Below the pieces are notes generated by a model. That model searched no databases and had not been told where the DNA came from. It saw nothing but the letters and a program-made list of their open reading frames with translations. Both the position numbers and the translations under genes were made by a program. A stretch of 32,019 bases of DNA, from NCBI RefSeq assembly GCF_014180715.1, contig NZ_JACEFC010000009.1, positions 1 to 32,019 on the forward strand, written 5' to 3'. Below, one piece after another: positions 15,788 to 23,841 of the stretch; positions within the stretch are counted from its first letter, which is position 1; each line of letters starts with the position of its first letter. The DNA is from Nocardioides stalactiti (GTDB lineage: Bacteria; Actinomycetota; Actinomycetes; Propionibacteriales; Nocardioidaceae).

Positions 15788-15930
15788 TGCGCGCACTCTA
15801 CGTCGACGGCGGGACGTCCGGGCCGGAACGAGGTGAGCACGGGTCGCGGTGCCGCACCCCTCCGTCACAACTGGGTCGCGGCATGCGCATTCCGGAGTCA
15901 AGAGGACGAGGTTCGGCTTACCGTCGGGCC

Positions 15931-16761
15931 ATGGGTTGGATTCTCGGGTTCATCGTGCTGAGCCTCGCGCTGTTCGCGGTCGTCGCGCGTCGGGTGATGG
16001 ATGCTCCGGTCGCGGTCGGCGCCGGCGCGCCGGAACGGCCGACGTCGCCCGAACCGCCGTCGGACCCGGCGTCGGACCACCTCCTCCGGAAGACGGAGGC
16101 GCGCATCGGCGCGATGGTGCCGCGGGGCAGCGGCCCGCCACCGACGCCGACACCGACACCGACACCGACTCCGGTGGTCCCGCCCGCCGCGGCACCCCCG
16201 GAGCCGGAGGTCGCCGGTCCGGTGCGTCGTACCGAGGTCCTCACCCCCGAGGAGGAGGCCGAGGCGCTCGCGCCCGGGCCCGACGGGTTCCCGGACGCGT
16301 GGTTGGAGCAGGTGGGGGACCGGCTGCTGGTCGTGACGCCCCGAGGACCGGTCAACCCGAGGAGCCGCACGGCCGCCAGCCGCGCCGGCCTGTGGTCGTT
16401 CGAGGTCCAGGTCGGTCCCGACCACGCCGAGGCCGCGCAGCGCGGTGACTTCAGCCCGGGCGCGCCGGTGCGGCTGGTGCGCGACCCGGACGACGCGGAC
16501 GACCCGAGCGTGATCGCGGTGCAGGCCGACGGCGCGGACGAGCTCGCCGGCCGGGTGCCGCGCGGCTACGCGAAGCGGCTGGCGAAGGTGCTCGACTCCG
16601 GTGCCGACCTGGTCGCCGTGTCCACGCGTGGAGCGACAGCCCACCAGAAGGGCGCCAGCCCGCAGGTGCTGGCCGTGGAGCGGAGCCTCTGGGACCACCT
16701 CAACCGGCGTGCGTCCATCGACGGCAACGCCGAGGGCGCTCCGGGGCCGAGCTCGCCGTAG
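15931..16761 (+). CDS. membrane-anchored protein with HIRAN-like domain
   Basis: A 276-residue protein. Residues 1-20 are one hydrophobic segment (MGWILGFIVLSLALFAVVAR) followed by a basic residue, so an N-terminal anchor. A Pro/Thr-rich linker follows (about 33-95), including a (PT)n run at 70-81 encoded by a 6-bp repeat at about 16141-16170. Residues 155-235 read as a HIRAN domain: FEVQVGPDHAE, GDFSPGAPVRLVRDPDDADD, PSVIAVQADG, GRVPRGYAKRLAKVLDSG, matching the family's pattern of a lipid-free beta barrel with 'P-x-N/D-x-x-D-P' and 'G-x-V-P-R'. HIRAN is best known from Rad5/HLTF, where it binds 3' DNA ends, and bacterial copies stand alone or with nucleases. An anchored copy with a long linker is unusual. 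Start ATG 15931; the ribosome-binding site is weak. Confidence 0.65.
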   Translation: MGWILGFIVLSLALFAVVARRVMDAPVAVGAGAPERPTSPEPPSDPASDHLLRKTEARIGAMVPRGSGPPPTPTPTPTPTPVVPPAAAPPEPEVAGPVRRTEVLTPEEEAEALAPGPDGFPDAWLEQVGDRLLVVTPRGPVNPRSRTAASRAGLWSFEVQVGPDHAEAAQRGDFSPGAPVRLVRDPDDADDPSVIAVQADGADELAGRVPRGYAKRLAKVLDSGADLVAVSTRGATAHQKGASPQVLAVERSLWDHLNRRASIDGNAEGAPGPSSP

Positions 16762-16803
16762 GCGGGGCGGGGCCGTGGCCGCATGGCGTGAGCCGCAGGG
16801 TCG

Positions 16804-16860
16804 CGCCACCTTCGTGGCGAGCCCGGACGGGGGTGCCTCGAGCGGATGTCGCCCCGTCCG
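16804..16860. terminator. two hairpins between convergent genes, possible bidirectional terminator
   Basis: CGCCAC-CTTC-GTGGCG (16804-16819) is a perfect 6-bp stem with a tetraloop. CGGACGGGG (16824-16832) pairs perfectly with CCCCGTCCG (16852-16860). They lie between the HIRAN-like gene and the end of cydDC. There is no U-tract, as is common in actinobacteria. Confidence 0.45.
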
Positions 16861-16866
16861 CCCGGC

Positions 16867-19197
16867 TCAGCTGGTCAGGTCGAGGACGTCGTCCACCAGG
16901 TCGAGCCCGGCGGTGCCGTGGGTGATCCACACGACGGAGCGGTCCCGGGTGCCCCCCAGCACCTCGCCGGCCAGCTCGGTGGCGGTGGCGTGGTCCAGGT
17001 GGGCAGCCGGCTCGTCGAGCACCAGGACCGGTTGGTCTGCCAGGAGCGACCGTGCGATCCCGATCCGCGCGCGTTCGCCACCGGACACCGCGGCGTGGCC
17101 GTCGCCCAGCCAGGTGTGGAGGCCGTCGGGGAGCGAGTCGAGCCAGCGCCCCAGGCGGGCCCGGCGCAGGGCGACCTCGACCTCGACGTCCGTGGCCGTC
17201 GGACGAGCGAGCCTGACGTTCTCGACGAGGGTCGTGCTGAAGACGTGGGGGTGGTCGTCGACGAGCCCGGTGAGTCGCCGTACGTCGTCGAGCGGCAGGT
17301 CGTGCAAGCGCTGCCCGCCCAGGCGCACGCTGCCCTCGACAGGGTCGAGGAACCGCACGAGGAGGGCCGCGAGCGTCGACTTGCCCGAGCCGGAGGCGCC
17401 GACGACGGCGACCCGGCCGCCGGGCTGGAGGCGCAGGTCAACAGGCGGCGTGAGGGGGGCGCCGCGCTCCCAGCTCGTCCGCGCATGCCGGACGTCGACC
17501 TCGGCGCTGCCCGCCGCCGCCGTCGCCACCGTCTCCCGCACGGCGGGCGCGGTCCGAGCCAAGCGGTGGAGGCGGCTCTCGGCAGCGCGGCACCGGACGG
17601 AGAGCGCACCGGCGTCGGCCACCGGTGCGACGACCTCGGCGACGGCGAGCGGAAGCAGGACGAGCAGGGCCATCATCGGACCGGACAGGGCTCCGTCCGC
17701 CACGGCTGCGCTCGTGATCGTCGCGACACCCGCGACGGCGACGCCCGTCAACCCGAGGACGAGGGCACGGCCCGCCGCGAGCCAGGTGGTCTCGGCGACG
17801 GAGGAACGTCCCATCCGGGCGCTGACCGCGGCGATCCGATCGGCTGTCCGGTCGACGGCTTGCCACATGCGCAGCTCGTCGCCGACCTGGAACGCTTCCA
17901 CCACCTGGGCCGAGAGTCGCGCTCTCAGCTCGACCAGGGTGTGCTCGGCTCGCTGCGCACCGTGCCGGGCAAGGAAGTAGGCACCCGGGCCGGCAAGGGC
18001 GAGGAAGCCTGCCACGACCAGACCTGCGAGCGGGTGGATGCTGGCGGCCACCAGCACGGTCAGGAGAGCCACGAGGGCGAGCTGGCGTACGGGCATCCGC
18101 ACCCGGAGCTCGCGGTCGACGACCGCATCCACGTCGTCGACCACAGCGCTGAGCAGATCGCCCCGCCGACGGCCGAGCCGGGCGGGCACCAGGGGCACGA
18201 GGGCGTCGTACACCTCGACGCGGCGGCGGGCGAGGAGGCGCAGGGCCGTGTCGTGGGAGCGGAGGCGCTCGACGTACCGCAGGACCGGGCGGGCGAGGCC
18301 GAACGTGCGGACCCCGACGATCGCCACGAGAAGCGTCAGCACGGCGGGACGGGTGGAGGCCTGCACGATCAGCCACCCGGCGGTCGCGGTGAGGGCCACG
18401 CCCGAGGCCGATGCCAGGGCACCGACGACGGTGCTGACGGCAAGCCCGCGGCTGCCGGTCGGGGGCTCGATCGCGTCCGGCAGGGGAGGCGGCGCCGCCC
18501 GCGTGATCGGGCGGTCCTCGTTCCGGGGTGTCGCGACTACCGGGAGATCGGCCCGGTCACGGTCGGGCGCGACCAGCTCGATGAGGTGATCGGCGGCGGC
18601 GATCATCGCGGCCTTGTGAGCGACCACCACGACCGCTGAGCGGCGACCCAGCGCGATGACGGTCTCGACGATGATCCGCTCCGTGAGGTCGTCCAGGTGG
18701 GCGGTCGGCTCGTCGAGGAGCACCCAGGGACGGTCGGCGAGCACCACCCGCGCCAGCGCGAGACGGGCGCGCTCGCCAGCGGAGAGGCTCACGCCGTCCT
18801 CGCCGAGCGGTGTGTCGAGGCCCTGAGGGAGCGTCTCGACACGGACCTCGAGCGCGACCTCGCGGAGTGCACGCCAGAGCTCGGCCTCGGACGCGTCCGG
18901 CCGGGCGAGCCGGAGGTTGTCCGCGATCGTGCCCTCGACGAAGTGTGGTTGCTGGGGGAGCCAGGCGACCTCCGCCTGCCAGGCGCGCCCTCCGATCGGC
19001 TCGCCCGCTGCGGTGATGGTGCCCGCCGTCGGAACCAGGCCGGCAACAGCGCCGAGGAGCGTGGACTTGCCGCACCCGGACGGACCCGAGACGGCGGTGA
19101 CGCCGGTCGCGGGGATCCGGGCATGCGCGACCGCGAGAGCCGGTACGGCGCGCCCGGGATAGGTGACCTCGATCCCGGTCAGCTCGAAGGGCTGCAC
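16867..19197 (-). CDS. cydC: CydDC fusion, downstream part: CydD ATPase domain plus CydC (thiol/heme ABC exporter)
   Basis: 776 residues as read from GTG 19197. Residues 1-210 are an ABC ATPase: Walker A GPSGCGKST (38-46), signature LSAGERARL (138-146), Walker B WVLLDEPTAHLD. A second exporter membrane domain follows at about 260-540 (GLAVSTVVGALASASGVAL, LALVALLTVLVAASI), then a second ATPase: Walker A GASGSGKST (600-608), signature VSGGERARI, Walker B PVLVLDEPAAHLD, and switch His in WITHG. CydDC exports glutathione/cysteine or binds heme and is needed to assemble cytochrome bd. The first ATPase belongs to CydD, whose membrane domain is encoded just upstream in another frame. No Shine-Dalgarno precedes GTG 19197, so it is probably not a natural start; see the frameshift at 19202-19206. 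Confidence 0.85.
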   Translation of the reverse strand: MQPFELTGIEVTYPGRAVPALAVAHARIPATGVTAVSGPSGCGKSTLLGAVAGLVPTAGTITAAGEPIGGRAWQAEVAWLPQQPHFVEGTIADNLRLARPDASEAELWRALREVALEVRVETLPQGLDTPLGEDGVSLSAGERARLALARVVLADRPWVLLDEPTAHLDDLTERIIVETVIALGRRSAVVVVAHKAAMIAAADHLIELVAPDRDRADLPVVATPRNEDRPITRAAPPPLPDAIEPPTGSRGLAVSTVVGALASASGVALTATAGWLIVQASTRPAVLTLLVAIVGVRTFGLARPVLRYVERLRSHDTALRLLARRRVEVYDALVPLVPARLGRRRGDLLSAVVDDVDAVVDRELRVRMPVRQLALVALLTVLVAASIHPLAGLVVAGFLALAGPGAYFLARHGAQRAEHTLVELRARLSAQVVEAFQVGDELRMWQAVDRTADRIAAVSARMGRSSVAETTWLAAGRALVLGLTGVAVAGVATITSAAVADGALSGPMMALLVLLPLAVAEVVAPVADAGALSVRCRAAESRLHRLARTAPAVRETVATAAAGSAEVDVRHARTSWERGAPLTPPVDLRLQPGGRVAVVGASGSGKSTLAALLVRFLDPVEGSVRLGGQRLHDLPLDDVRRLTGLVDDHPHVFSTTLVENVRLARPTATDVEVEVALRRARLGRWLDSLPDGLHTWLGDGHAAVSGGERARIGIARSLLADQPVLVLDEPAAHLDHATATELAGEVLGGTRDRSVVWITHGTAGLDLVDDVLDLTS

Positions 19198-19201
19198 CTG
19201 C

Positions 19202-20158
19202 GGGGGCGGCCCGCTCCGGCCCTGCGGGTCGCGGTTCGAGCACGCCGCTCGCGAGCTCGAACGTGGCCGTGCCCTCGGCCGCCGCGTGGAACTCGGCGCC
19301 GACCTTGCGCAGGGGCCAGTAGGCCTCGGGTGCGAGCAGGAGGACGACGAGCGCGGTGTGCAGCCCGACGCCTCCCGATGCCAGGCGGACCCCGATCGTC
19401 ACGGCCACCAGCGCCACCGAGAGGGTCGCCACCAGCTCGAGCACGGCCGACGACGCGAACGCGACGCGGAGCGTCCGGAGCGTCGCCCGGCGGTACCGAT
19501 CAGTGATCTCGGCGATCCGGTCCGACTGGGCCCTCGCCCGTCGGTGCGCGACGAGGGTCGGCAAACCGCGGACCACGTCGAGGAAGTGGCCGGAGAGTGC
19601 TGCCATCTCCCGCCACTGCTCCTGGGCGCGGTCCCGGGTGGCGAGCCCGACCAGGGCACCGAAGAGGGGCACGAGGGGCAGGGTCGCGAGCACGATCACC
19701 GCGCTCAGGACGTCTTGGGTGGCGATGGCGACGACGGTCAGCGGCGGGAGCACCACCGCCACGACCAGGGACGGCAGGTACCGGGTCAGGTACGGCTCGA
19801 TGGCGGCCACACCGCGCGTCGTCAGCACCGCCCGCTCGCCACCCCGGTCGACCTCGTGGCTGGCGATCGTCGCGAGCACCAGCCGACGGCGCAGGACCGT
19901 GCTGACGACATCGGCTGCGCGGGCTGCCCCTACGTCCCCGGCCCCGGTGACGATGCCACGGGCGGCCAGCAGAGCGGCTGTCGCGAGACCCCACCCGACC
20001 AGGTCGTCACCGCGCAGCGCGGCGACGACGAGCCCCGCGACCGCCCACGCCTGGGCGATCACGAGGATGCCGCTCGTGGCACCCATCGCGGCGACGCCGA
20101 CGAGCTGACGGCGTGCCGGAGCCAGGAACAGACGCAGCCGCGGGTCGGAGGGCCTCAC
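19202..20158 (-). CDS. cydD: CydDC fusion, upstream part: CydD membrane domain
   Basis: GTG 20158 overlaps the cydB stop by 4 bp and opens about 319 residues of ABC-exporter membrane domain: LVGVAAMGATSGILVIAQAW, IEPYLTRYLPSLVVAVVLPP, WREMAALSGHFLDVVRGLPT, EAYWPLRKVGAEFHAAAEG. After GVLEPRPAGPERAAP the frame no longer encodes the ATPase, which continues one frame over. The junction is a run of five C on the coding strand (19202-19206); four C would join both parts into one protein of about 1096 residues, the usual fused CydDC. As read, this frame stays open but meaningless to about 18557, so reinitiation downstream is unlikely. A sequencing error, a real inactivating mutation, or slippage could explain it. 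Confidence 0.85.
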
Positions 20159-21183
20159 GGCGCCGTCGGCACCGATGCCGGCGCGGTCGTCGGCGGGATG
20201 TGGTGAGCCGCGATCCGCTGCCGGAAGACCCAGTACGTCCACCCTTGGTAGGCGAGCACGAGCGGCGTGAACACGACAGCCACCACCGTCATGATCTTCA
20301 GGGTGTACGGCGTCGCCGCCGCGTTCGTGGTGGTCAGCCCGTCCCCGGCGGCCAGGGTCGTGGGCATCACGTCCGGGAAGAGCGCCAGGAACAGACCCGC
20401 CACCGCGAGCGCGATCGCGACGAAGGTGCCGATGAACGCCCACCCCTCGCGTCGTCGGATCGCAGCGAACAGGCCTCCGACCAAGGCCCCGGCCGCGGCG
20501 ACGAAGGCGATCGCTGAGGCGGCGGTCCCGGTCTCCGCCTGCGTCCACCCGAGGAAGGCGACCGATGCGACAGCGGCGGCCCCCGCGGTCGGCACGGCCA
20601 GCTTGCCGGCACGCTCGCGGATCGGGCCGTCGGTCTTGAGGGCCAGGAAGACAGCACCGTGCGTCAGGAACAGCAGCAGGGTCGTGACCCCTCCGAGCAG
20701 GGCGTAGGGGTTGAGCAGGTTGAAGAAGCCGCCGACGTACTCGTGGTCAGCGTCGATCGGCACGCCCCGCAGGATGTTCGCGAACGCGACCCCCCACAAC
20801 AGTGCCGGCACGAACGAACCGACGATGAGCGCCAGGTCCCACCGCTGGCGCCAGGTGTCGTCGTCGCGCTTGGCGCGGTACTCGAACGCCAGGCCGCGCA
20901 CGATCAGGGCGACTAGGATCAGCAGCAGCGGCAGGTAGAACCCGCTGAACAGCGTGGCGTACCACTCGGGGAAGGCGGCGAAGGTCGCGCCGCCCGCGAC
21001 GAGCAGCCACACCTCGTTGCCGTCCCAGACCGGGCCGATCGTGTTGATCATCACCCGCCGGTCGACGTCGCTCCTACCGAGGACCGGCAGCAGCATGCCG
21101 ACGCCGAAGTCGAAGCCCTCGAGGCAGAAGTAGCCGATCCAGAGGACCGCGATCAGGGTGAACCAGACGGTGGTGAGCTCCAT
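20155..21183 (-). CDS. cydB: cytochrome bd oxidase subunit II
   Basis: A 342-residue polytopic membrane protein, subunit II of the quinol oxidase that reduces oxygen to water with high affinity. It begins MELTTVWFTLIAVLWIGYFC and LEGFDFGVGMLLPVLGR, with INTIGPVWDGNEVWLLVAGG and FPEWYATLFSGFYLPL, all diagnostic of CydB; later GGVTTLLLFLTHGAVFL. About eight to nine membrane segments, normal length. Start ATG 21183 has a strong GGAGGAG seven bases upstream, in the 14-bp gap after cydA. The stop overlaps the cydD start, so cydA-cydB-cydDC form one transcription unit. Confidence 0.95.
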   Translation of the reverse strand: MELTTVWFTLIAVLWIGYFCLEGFDFGVGMLLPVLGRSDVDRRVMINTIGPVWDGNEVWLLVAGGATFAAFPEWYATLFSGFYLPLLLILVALIVRGLAFEYRAKRDDDTWRQRWDLALIVGSFVPALLWGVAFANILRGVPIDADHEYVGGFFNLLNPYALLGGVTTLLLFLTHGAVFLALKTDGPIRERAGKLAVPTAGAAAVASVAFLGWTQAETGTAASAIAFVAAAGALVGGLFAAIRRREGWAFIGTFVAIALAVAGLFLALFPDVMPTTLAAGDGLTTTNAAATPYTLKIMTVVAVVFTPLVLAYQGWTYWVFRQRIAAHHIPPTTAPASVPTAP

Positions 21184-21197
21184 GTCTCCTCCTGCTC

Positions 21198-22634
21198 TCA
21201 GTACGCGAACGCCAGCGGGCGGTCGTCTCCGGCACCGGCGTCGGGACCGTCGTCCACCAGCGGCTCGGCCCCCTTCGCGATGTAGGTCAGCAGCAGCCGC
21301 ACCTCGACGACCGCGAGGACGCCGTACACCGCGGTCAGCACGATCAGCGAGGTCAGCACCTCGGCCGCGCTGACGCCCGGCGACACGGCCTGCTCGGTGG
21401 TCATCAGGCCGAACACCGCCCACGGCTGGCGTCCGACCTCGGTGAAGATCCAGCCGAACGCGTTCGCGAGGAGCGGCAGGAAGGGCAGCGCGATCGCCGC
21501 CCACAGCACCAGTCGTCCCTGCGGGGTCCGATCCTGGCGGGTGGCCCACAGGATCCAGGCCGCGAGGACCGTGGCCACCAGCCCGAGGCCCATCATCAGT
21601 CGGAACGTCCAGTAGGTCAGCGGGATCACCGGCGTGTAGTCGCCGGGGGAGTAGTACTTGGCTCCCGGGTCCTGGCCGTAGGTCTCGATGTACTTCTCCC
21701 GCAGCGGGTTGATGCCCTCGACCTCGCCGTTGCTCGTGCCGGTCGCGAGGAGCGAGAGGAGGCCGGGGACCTTGACCGAGAAGGTCTCCTCCGTCCCGTC
21801 CAGGGTGCCGAGCTGGAAGAGGGAGAAGTCGGCCGGCGCCTCGTCCTCGTACAGGCCCTCCGCCGCCGCCATCTTCATCGGCTGGACCTCGGTCATGATC
21901 TTGCCCTGGACGTCGCCGCTGATCACCACGCCGATCCCGCTGACGATCACGATCGCGGCACCGGTGCGCACCGCCTTGCGGTAGAGCGCGCGGTCCTCGC
22001 TCGGTGCCTTGCGCAGCATCTGCCACAGCCCGACGCCGACGACGAACGCGGCACCGGTCATGTAGGCCGACAGCACGACGTGGGGGAAGGTCACGAGCTG
22101 CACCTTGTTGAGCAGCACCGCGGCGAAGTCGTTCATCTCGGCCCGGCCGGTCTCCGGGTTGTAGGCGTAGCCGACCGGGTGCTGCATCCAGGAGTTGGCC
22201 GCCAGGATGAAGTACGCCGAGAAGAGCGTGCCCACGTGGACGAGCGCGATGCAGGCGGCGTGGATCTTCTCGGGGAGGCGGTCCCAGCCGAAGATCCAGA
22301 GGCCGAGGAAGGTGGACTCGAGGAAGAACGCGAGCAGGCCCTCGACCGCCAGCGGGGCGCCGAAGACGTCGCCGACGAACCGGGAGTAGTCGCTCCAGTT
22401 CATGCCGAACTGGAACTCCTGGACGATGCCGGTGACGACGCCGATCGCGAAGTTGATCAGGAAGAGCTTGCCGAAGAACTTCGTCAGTCGGAGCCACTGG
22501 GGGTTCCGGGTGCGCAGCCAGGTGATCTCGTAGCCGGCGATGATCGCTGACAGCCCGATCGTGATGGGGACGAAGAGGAAGTGGTAGACGGTCGTGATGG
22601 CGAACTGCCACCGGGCGATATCGGTGGGATCCAC
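21198..22634 (-). CDS. cydA: cytochrome bd oxidase subunit I
   Basis: A 478-residue heme-bearing subunit of cytochrome bd quinol oxidase. Numbered from GTG 22634, His18 (TTVYHFLFVP), His185 (VTFPHVVLSAY) and Met347 (FRLMMGLG) match the heme ligands His19, His186 and Met393 of E. coli, and Glu98/Glu106 in AVEGLLAFFLESTF match Glu99/Glu107. EVGRQPWAVFGLM is the GRQPW family motif. The quinol-binding Q-loop is of the short type usual in Gram-positives. GTG 22634 is preferred over ATG 22649 because AGGAGAAG stands at proper distance and DPTDIARWQF is where the family begins. It heads the cyd operon; such operons are typically induced by low oxygen. Confidence 0.95.
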   Translation of the reverse strand: MDPTDIARWQFAITTVYHFLFVPITIGLSAIIAGYEITWLRTRNPQWLRLTKFFGKLFLINFAIGVVTGIVQEFQFGMNWSDYSRFVGDVFGAPLAVEGLLAFFLESTFLGLWIFGWDRLPEKIHAACIALVHVGTLFSAYFILAANSWMQHPVGYAYNPETGRAEMNDFAAVLLNKVQLVTFPHVVLSAYMTGAAFVVGVGLWQMLRKAPSEDRALYRKAVRTGAAIVIVSGIGVVISGDVQGKIMTEVQPMKMAAAEGLYEDEAPADFSLFQLGTLDGTEETFSVKVPGLLSLLATGTSNGEVEGINPLREKYIETYGQDPGAKYYSPGDYTPVIPLTYWTFRLMMGLGLVATVLAAWILWATRQDRTPQGRLVLWAAIALPFLPLLANAFGWIFTEVGRQPWAVFGLMTTEQAVSPGVSAAEVLTSLIVLTAVYGVLAVVEVRLLLTYIAKGAEPLVDDGPDAGAGDDRPLAFAY

Positions 22635-22636
22635 GG

Positions 22637-22644
22637 CTTCTCCT
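22637..22644 (-). promoter_or_regulatory. cydA: ribosome-binding site deciding the cydA start
   Basis: On the coding strand AGGAGAAG ends two bases before GTG 22634, with the AGGAG core five bases away. The upstream ATG 22649 has no such site. Confidence 0.6.
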
Positions 22645-22656
22645 GGCATGCGCGTC

Positions 22657-22674
22657 GTACGGACACGTTCACGC
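22657..22674 (-). promoter_or_regulatory. weak Rex-like operator candidate upstream of cydA
   Basis: On the coding strand GTGAACGTGTCCG matches one complete half (GTGAACG) of the streptomycete Rex operator TTGTGAACGCGTTCACAA; over 18 bases 11 agree and the second half is poor. Rex (NADH/NAD sensor) controls cydABCD in Streptomyces. Its location 22-40 bases before the start is suitable, the match is weak. Confidence 0.25.
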
Positions 22675-22716
22675 TAGGAGTCCTCCGGGGCGGCGGTGCA
22701 CGGCAACAGTGCCCCT

Positions 22717-22746
22717 GCCCGGGGGACCTTGGTCCCAGGACCGGGC
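22717..22746 (-). terminator. intrinsic terminator-like hairpin after the repeat-protein gene
   Basis: GCCCGG (22717-22722) pairs with CCGGGC (22741-22746), and inside it GGGAC (22723-22727) pairs with GTCCC (22732-22736) around a four-base loop, with a four-base bulge on one side. It lies 44 bp beyond the stop of the minus-strand gene at 22790 and before cydA. No U-tract is evident. Confidence 0.45.
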
Positions 22747-22789
22747 GTGGCGGAGTGGTGATGAGGCTTCCCGAGCCGAAGGGGCTTCC

Positions 22790-23629
22790 TCAGTGGATCG
22801 TGATGACCCGCACCGGCACCGTGAGCCCCGCCGTGGTGGCACCGGAGAGGTTGCAGACCTTGATGTGGACGACGTCGGTGAGCGCGCGCTGTGCAGTGAT
22901 CGTCATGCCGTCCGGGATCGTCCCGTTGATCGTGAGCAGGGCGACGTCACCGGCCTCTGCCCCGGAGACGTTGCCGCTGATGGTCGTGCACCTCCCGTTC
23001 GACAGGGAGCCGATGCTGATCGACCCGCTGCGGTCGGCGCCGTCGATGTCGTCCATGGCGACCGTGCGGTTCGCGATCTCCGAGCTCGTGACCGCCGAGG
23101 TGGCGATGAGGCTCGAGGTGATCGAGGAGGTGGCGAGGTCGGAGGTGCCGAGCGAGCCGTTGAGGACGTCGCTGCTCGTGATCGAGCCGTCGGAGATGTC
23201 GGCGCCGAAGATCGACGACGGGGCGATGTCATCACCCGTGATCGAGCCGTCGGAGATGTCGCTGCTGAAGATCGACGACGCGGCGATGTCCTCACCCGTG
23301 ATCGAGCCGGTGGCGATGTCGAGGCCGGTGAGGGTGGCGTTGAGGACCTCGCTGGTGGTGACCGAGTCTGAGGCGAGGTCGACGGCGGCCAGCCCGCCGT
23401 CGACCTCGGTGTCGTCGCGCACGTCGAGGGAGGAGACGTTGTTGTTGGTGATCTTCCCGCTCGTCACGTTGTTGTTGGCGAGGTCGGCGGTCTTGACCTC
23501 GCCGTCGACGATGTCGGTGCTGAAGATGGTGTTGGCCGCGTAGGCGGTGCCCGAGCCGAGGGCGATCGTCAGCGCGAGGAACGAGCACACGTTCGCGAAG
23601 GTGAATCCGTTGAGCAGCTTGCTGAGCAT
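22790..23629 (-). CDS. secreted protein with solenoid-like 10/20-residue repeats
   Basis: A 279-residue exported protein. Residues 1-32 are a signal peptide (FANVCSFLALTIALGSGTAYA, cut before AN). From about 35 to 195 there are short degenerate repeats of the form [S/T]-xI-[S/T]-xx-DI-xxSS: DGSITGEDIAASSIFSSDI, DGSITGDDIAPSSIFGADI, DGSITSSDVLNGSLGTSDL. The regular Ile/Leu spacing suggests a parallel beta-helix, as in phage tail-fibre and some cell-surface proteins. The C-terminal about 75 residues are a beta-rich domain (SNGRCTTISGNVSGAEAGDV, VPVRVITIH) with two cysteines. AAGGAG stands eight bases before ATG 23629. Similar repeat proteins are common in actinobacteria without a known role. 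It is divergent from the P450 operon. Confidence 0.75.
   Translation of the reverse strand: MLSKLLNGFTFANVCSFLALTIALGSGTAYAANTIFSTDIVDGEVKTADLANNNVTSGKITNNNVSSLDVRDDTEVDGGLAAVDLASDSVTTSEVLNATLTGLDIATGSITGEDIAASSIFSSDISDGSITGDDIAPSSIFGADISDGSITSSDVLNGSLGTSDLATSSITSSLIATSAVTSSEIANRTVAMDDIDGADRSGSISIGSLSNGRCTTISGNVSGAEAGDVALLTINGTIPDGMTITAQRALTDVVHIKVCNLSGATTAGLTVPVRVITIH
23177..23320 (-). repeat. 60-bp tandem repeat (2.3 copies) within the solenoid protein gene
   Basis: Successive 60-bp units starting near 23177, 23237 and 23297 are nearly identical for most of their length (shared segment GTGATCGAGCCGTCGGAGAT on the plus strand, and GAAGATCGACGACG). Each encodes 20 residues. The high DNA identity compared with the degenerate flanking repeats points to recent duplication. 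Confidence 0.8.
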
Positions 23630-23691
23630 GGCCTGGCTCCTTCGAGTGGGCCGGTCGCGGGGTGGCGCCGACGGTCGGGTTTGGCGAGTCC

Positions 23692-23697
23692 TATAAG
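23692..23697 (+). promoter_or_regulatory. candidate -10 element of the P450 operon
   Basis: TATAAG (5 of 6 to TATAAT) is the only AT-rich hexamer in the 212-bp divergent gap. It would give a leader of about 138 bases before ATG 23842. The -35 region (CGACGG at 23669) is poor. On the minus strand the same bases (TTATAG) could serve the repeat-protein gene. Confidence 0.3.
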
Positions 23698-23744
23698 ACG
23701 GATCGGGGAAGTTGTGCGAAAGGTACGAGAGTCGCGTCGCCCGG

Positions 23745-23778
23745 GGGTGCGAGTCTGACGACTCCGGCGACTCGACCC
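23745..23778 (+). promoter_or_regulatory. mutually exclusive hairpins in the P450 operon leader
   Basis: GAGTC (23751-23755) can pair with GACTC at 23760-23764 (four-base loop). Alternatively GGGT/CGAGTC (23745-23748, 23750-23755) pairs with GACTCG/ACCC (23769-23778), ten base pairs with one bulged G. The two structures share the same 5' arm. They lie 64 bases before the start codon. Whether RNA or a DNA operator is meant cannot be told from sequence. Confidence 0.3.
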
Positions 23779-23841
23779 GCGGTCTTCCTTGTTGCAGTGG
23801 TCGGGGTGTCCCACGAAACTAGCGGCGAGGAGGTCCAGACG

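Noticed and set aside
16141-16173. Short tandem repeat as a CRISPR or VNTR element
   Set aside because: It is a 6-bp coding repeat for a Pro-Thr linker, in frame within the HIRAN-like protein; no spacers.
16846-18639. About 600-residue frame antisense to cydC
   Set aside because: Low-complexity Gly/Asp/His/Arg composition with no motif, while the opposite strand encodes complete ABC ATPase motifs.
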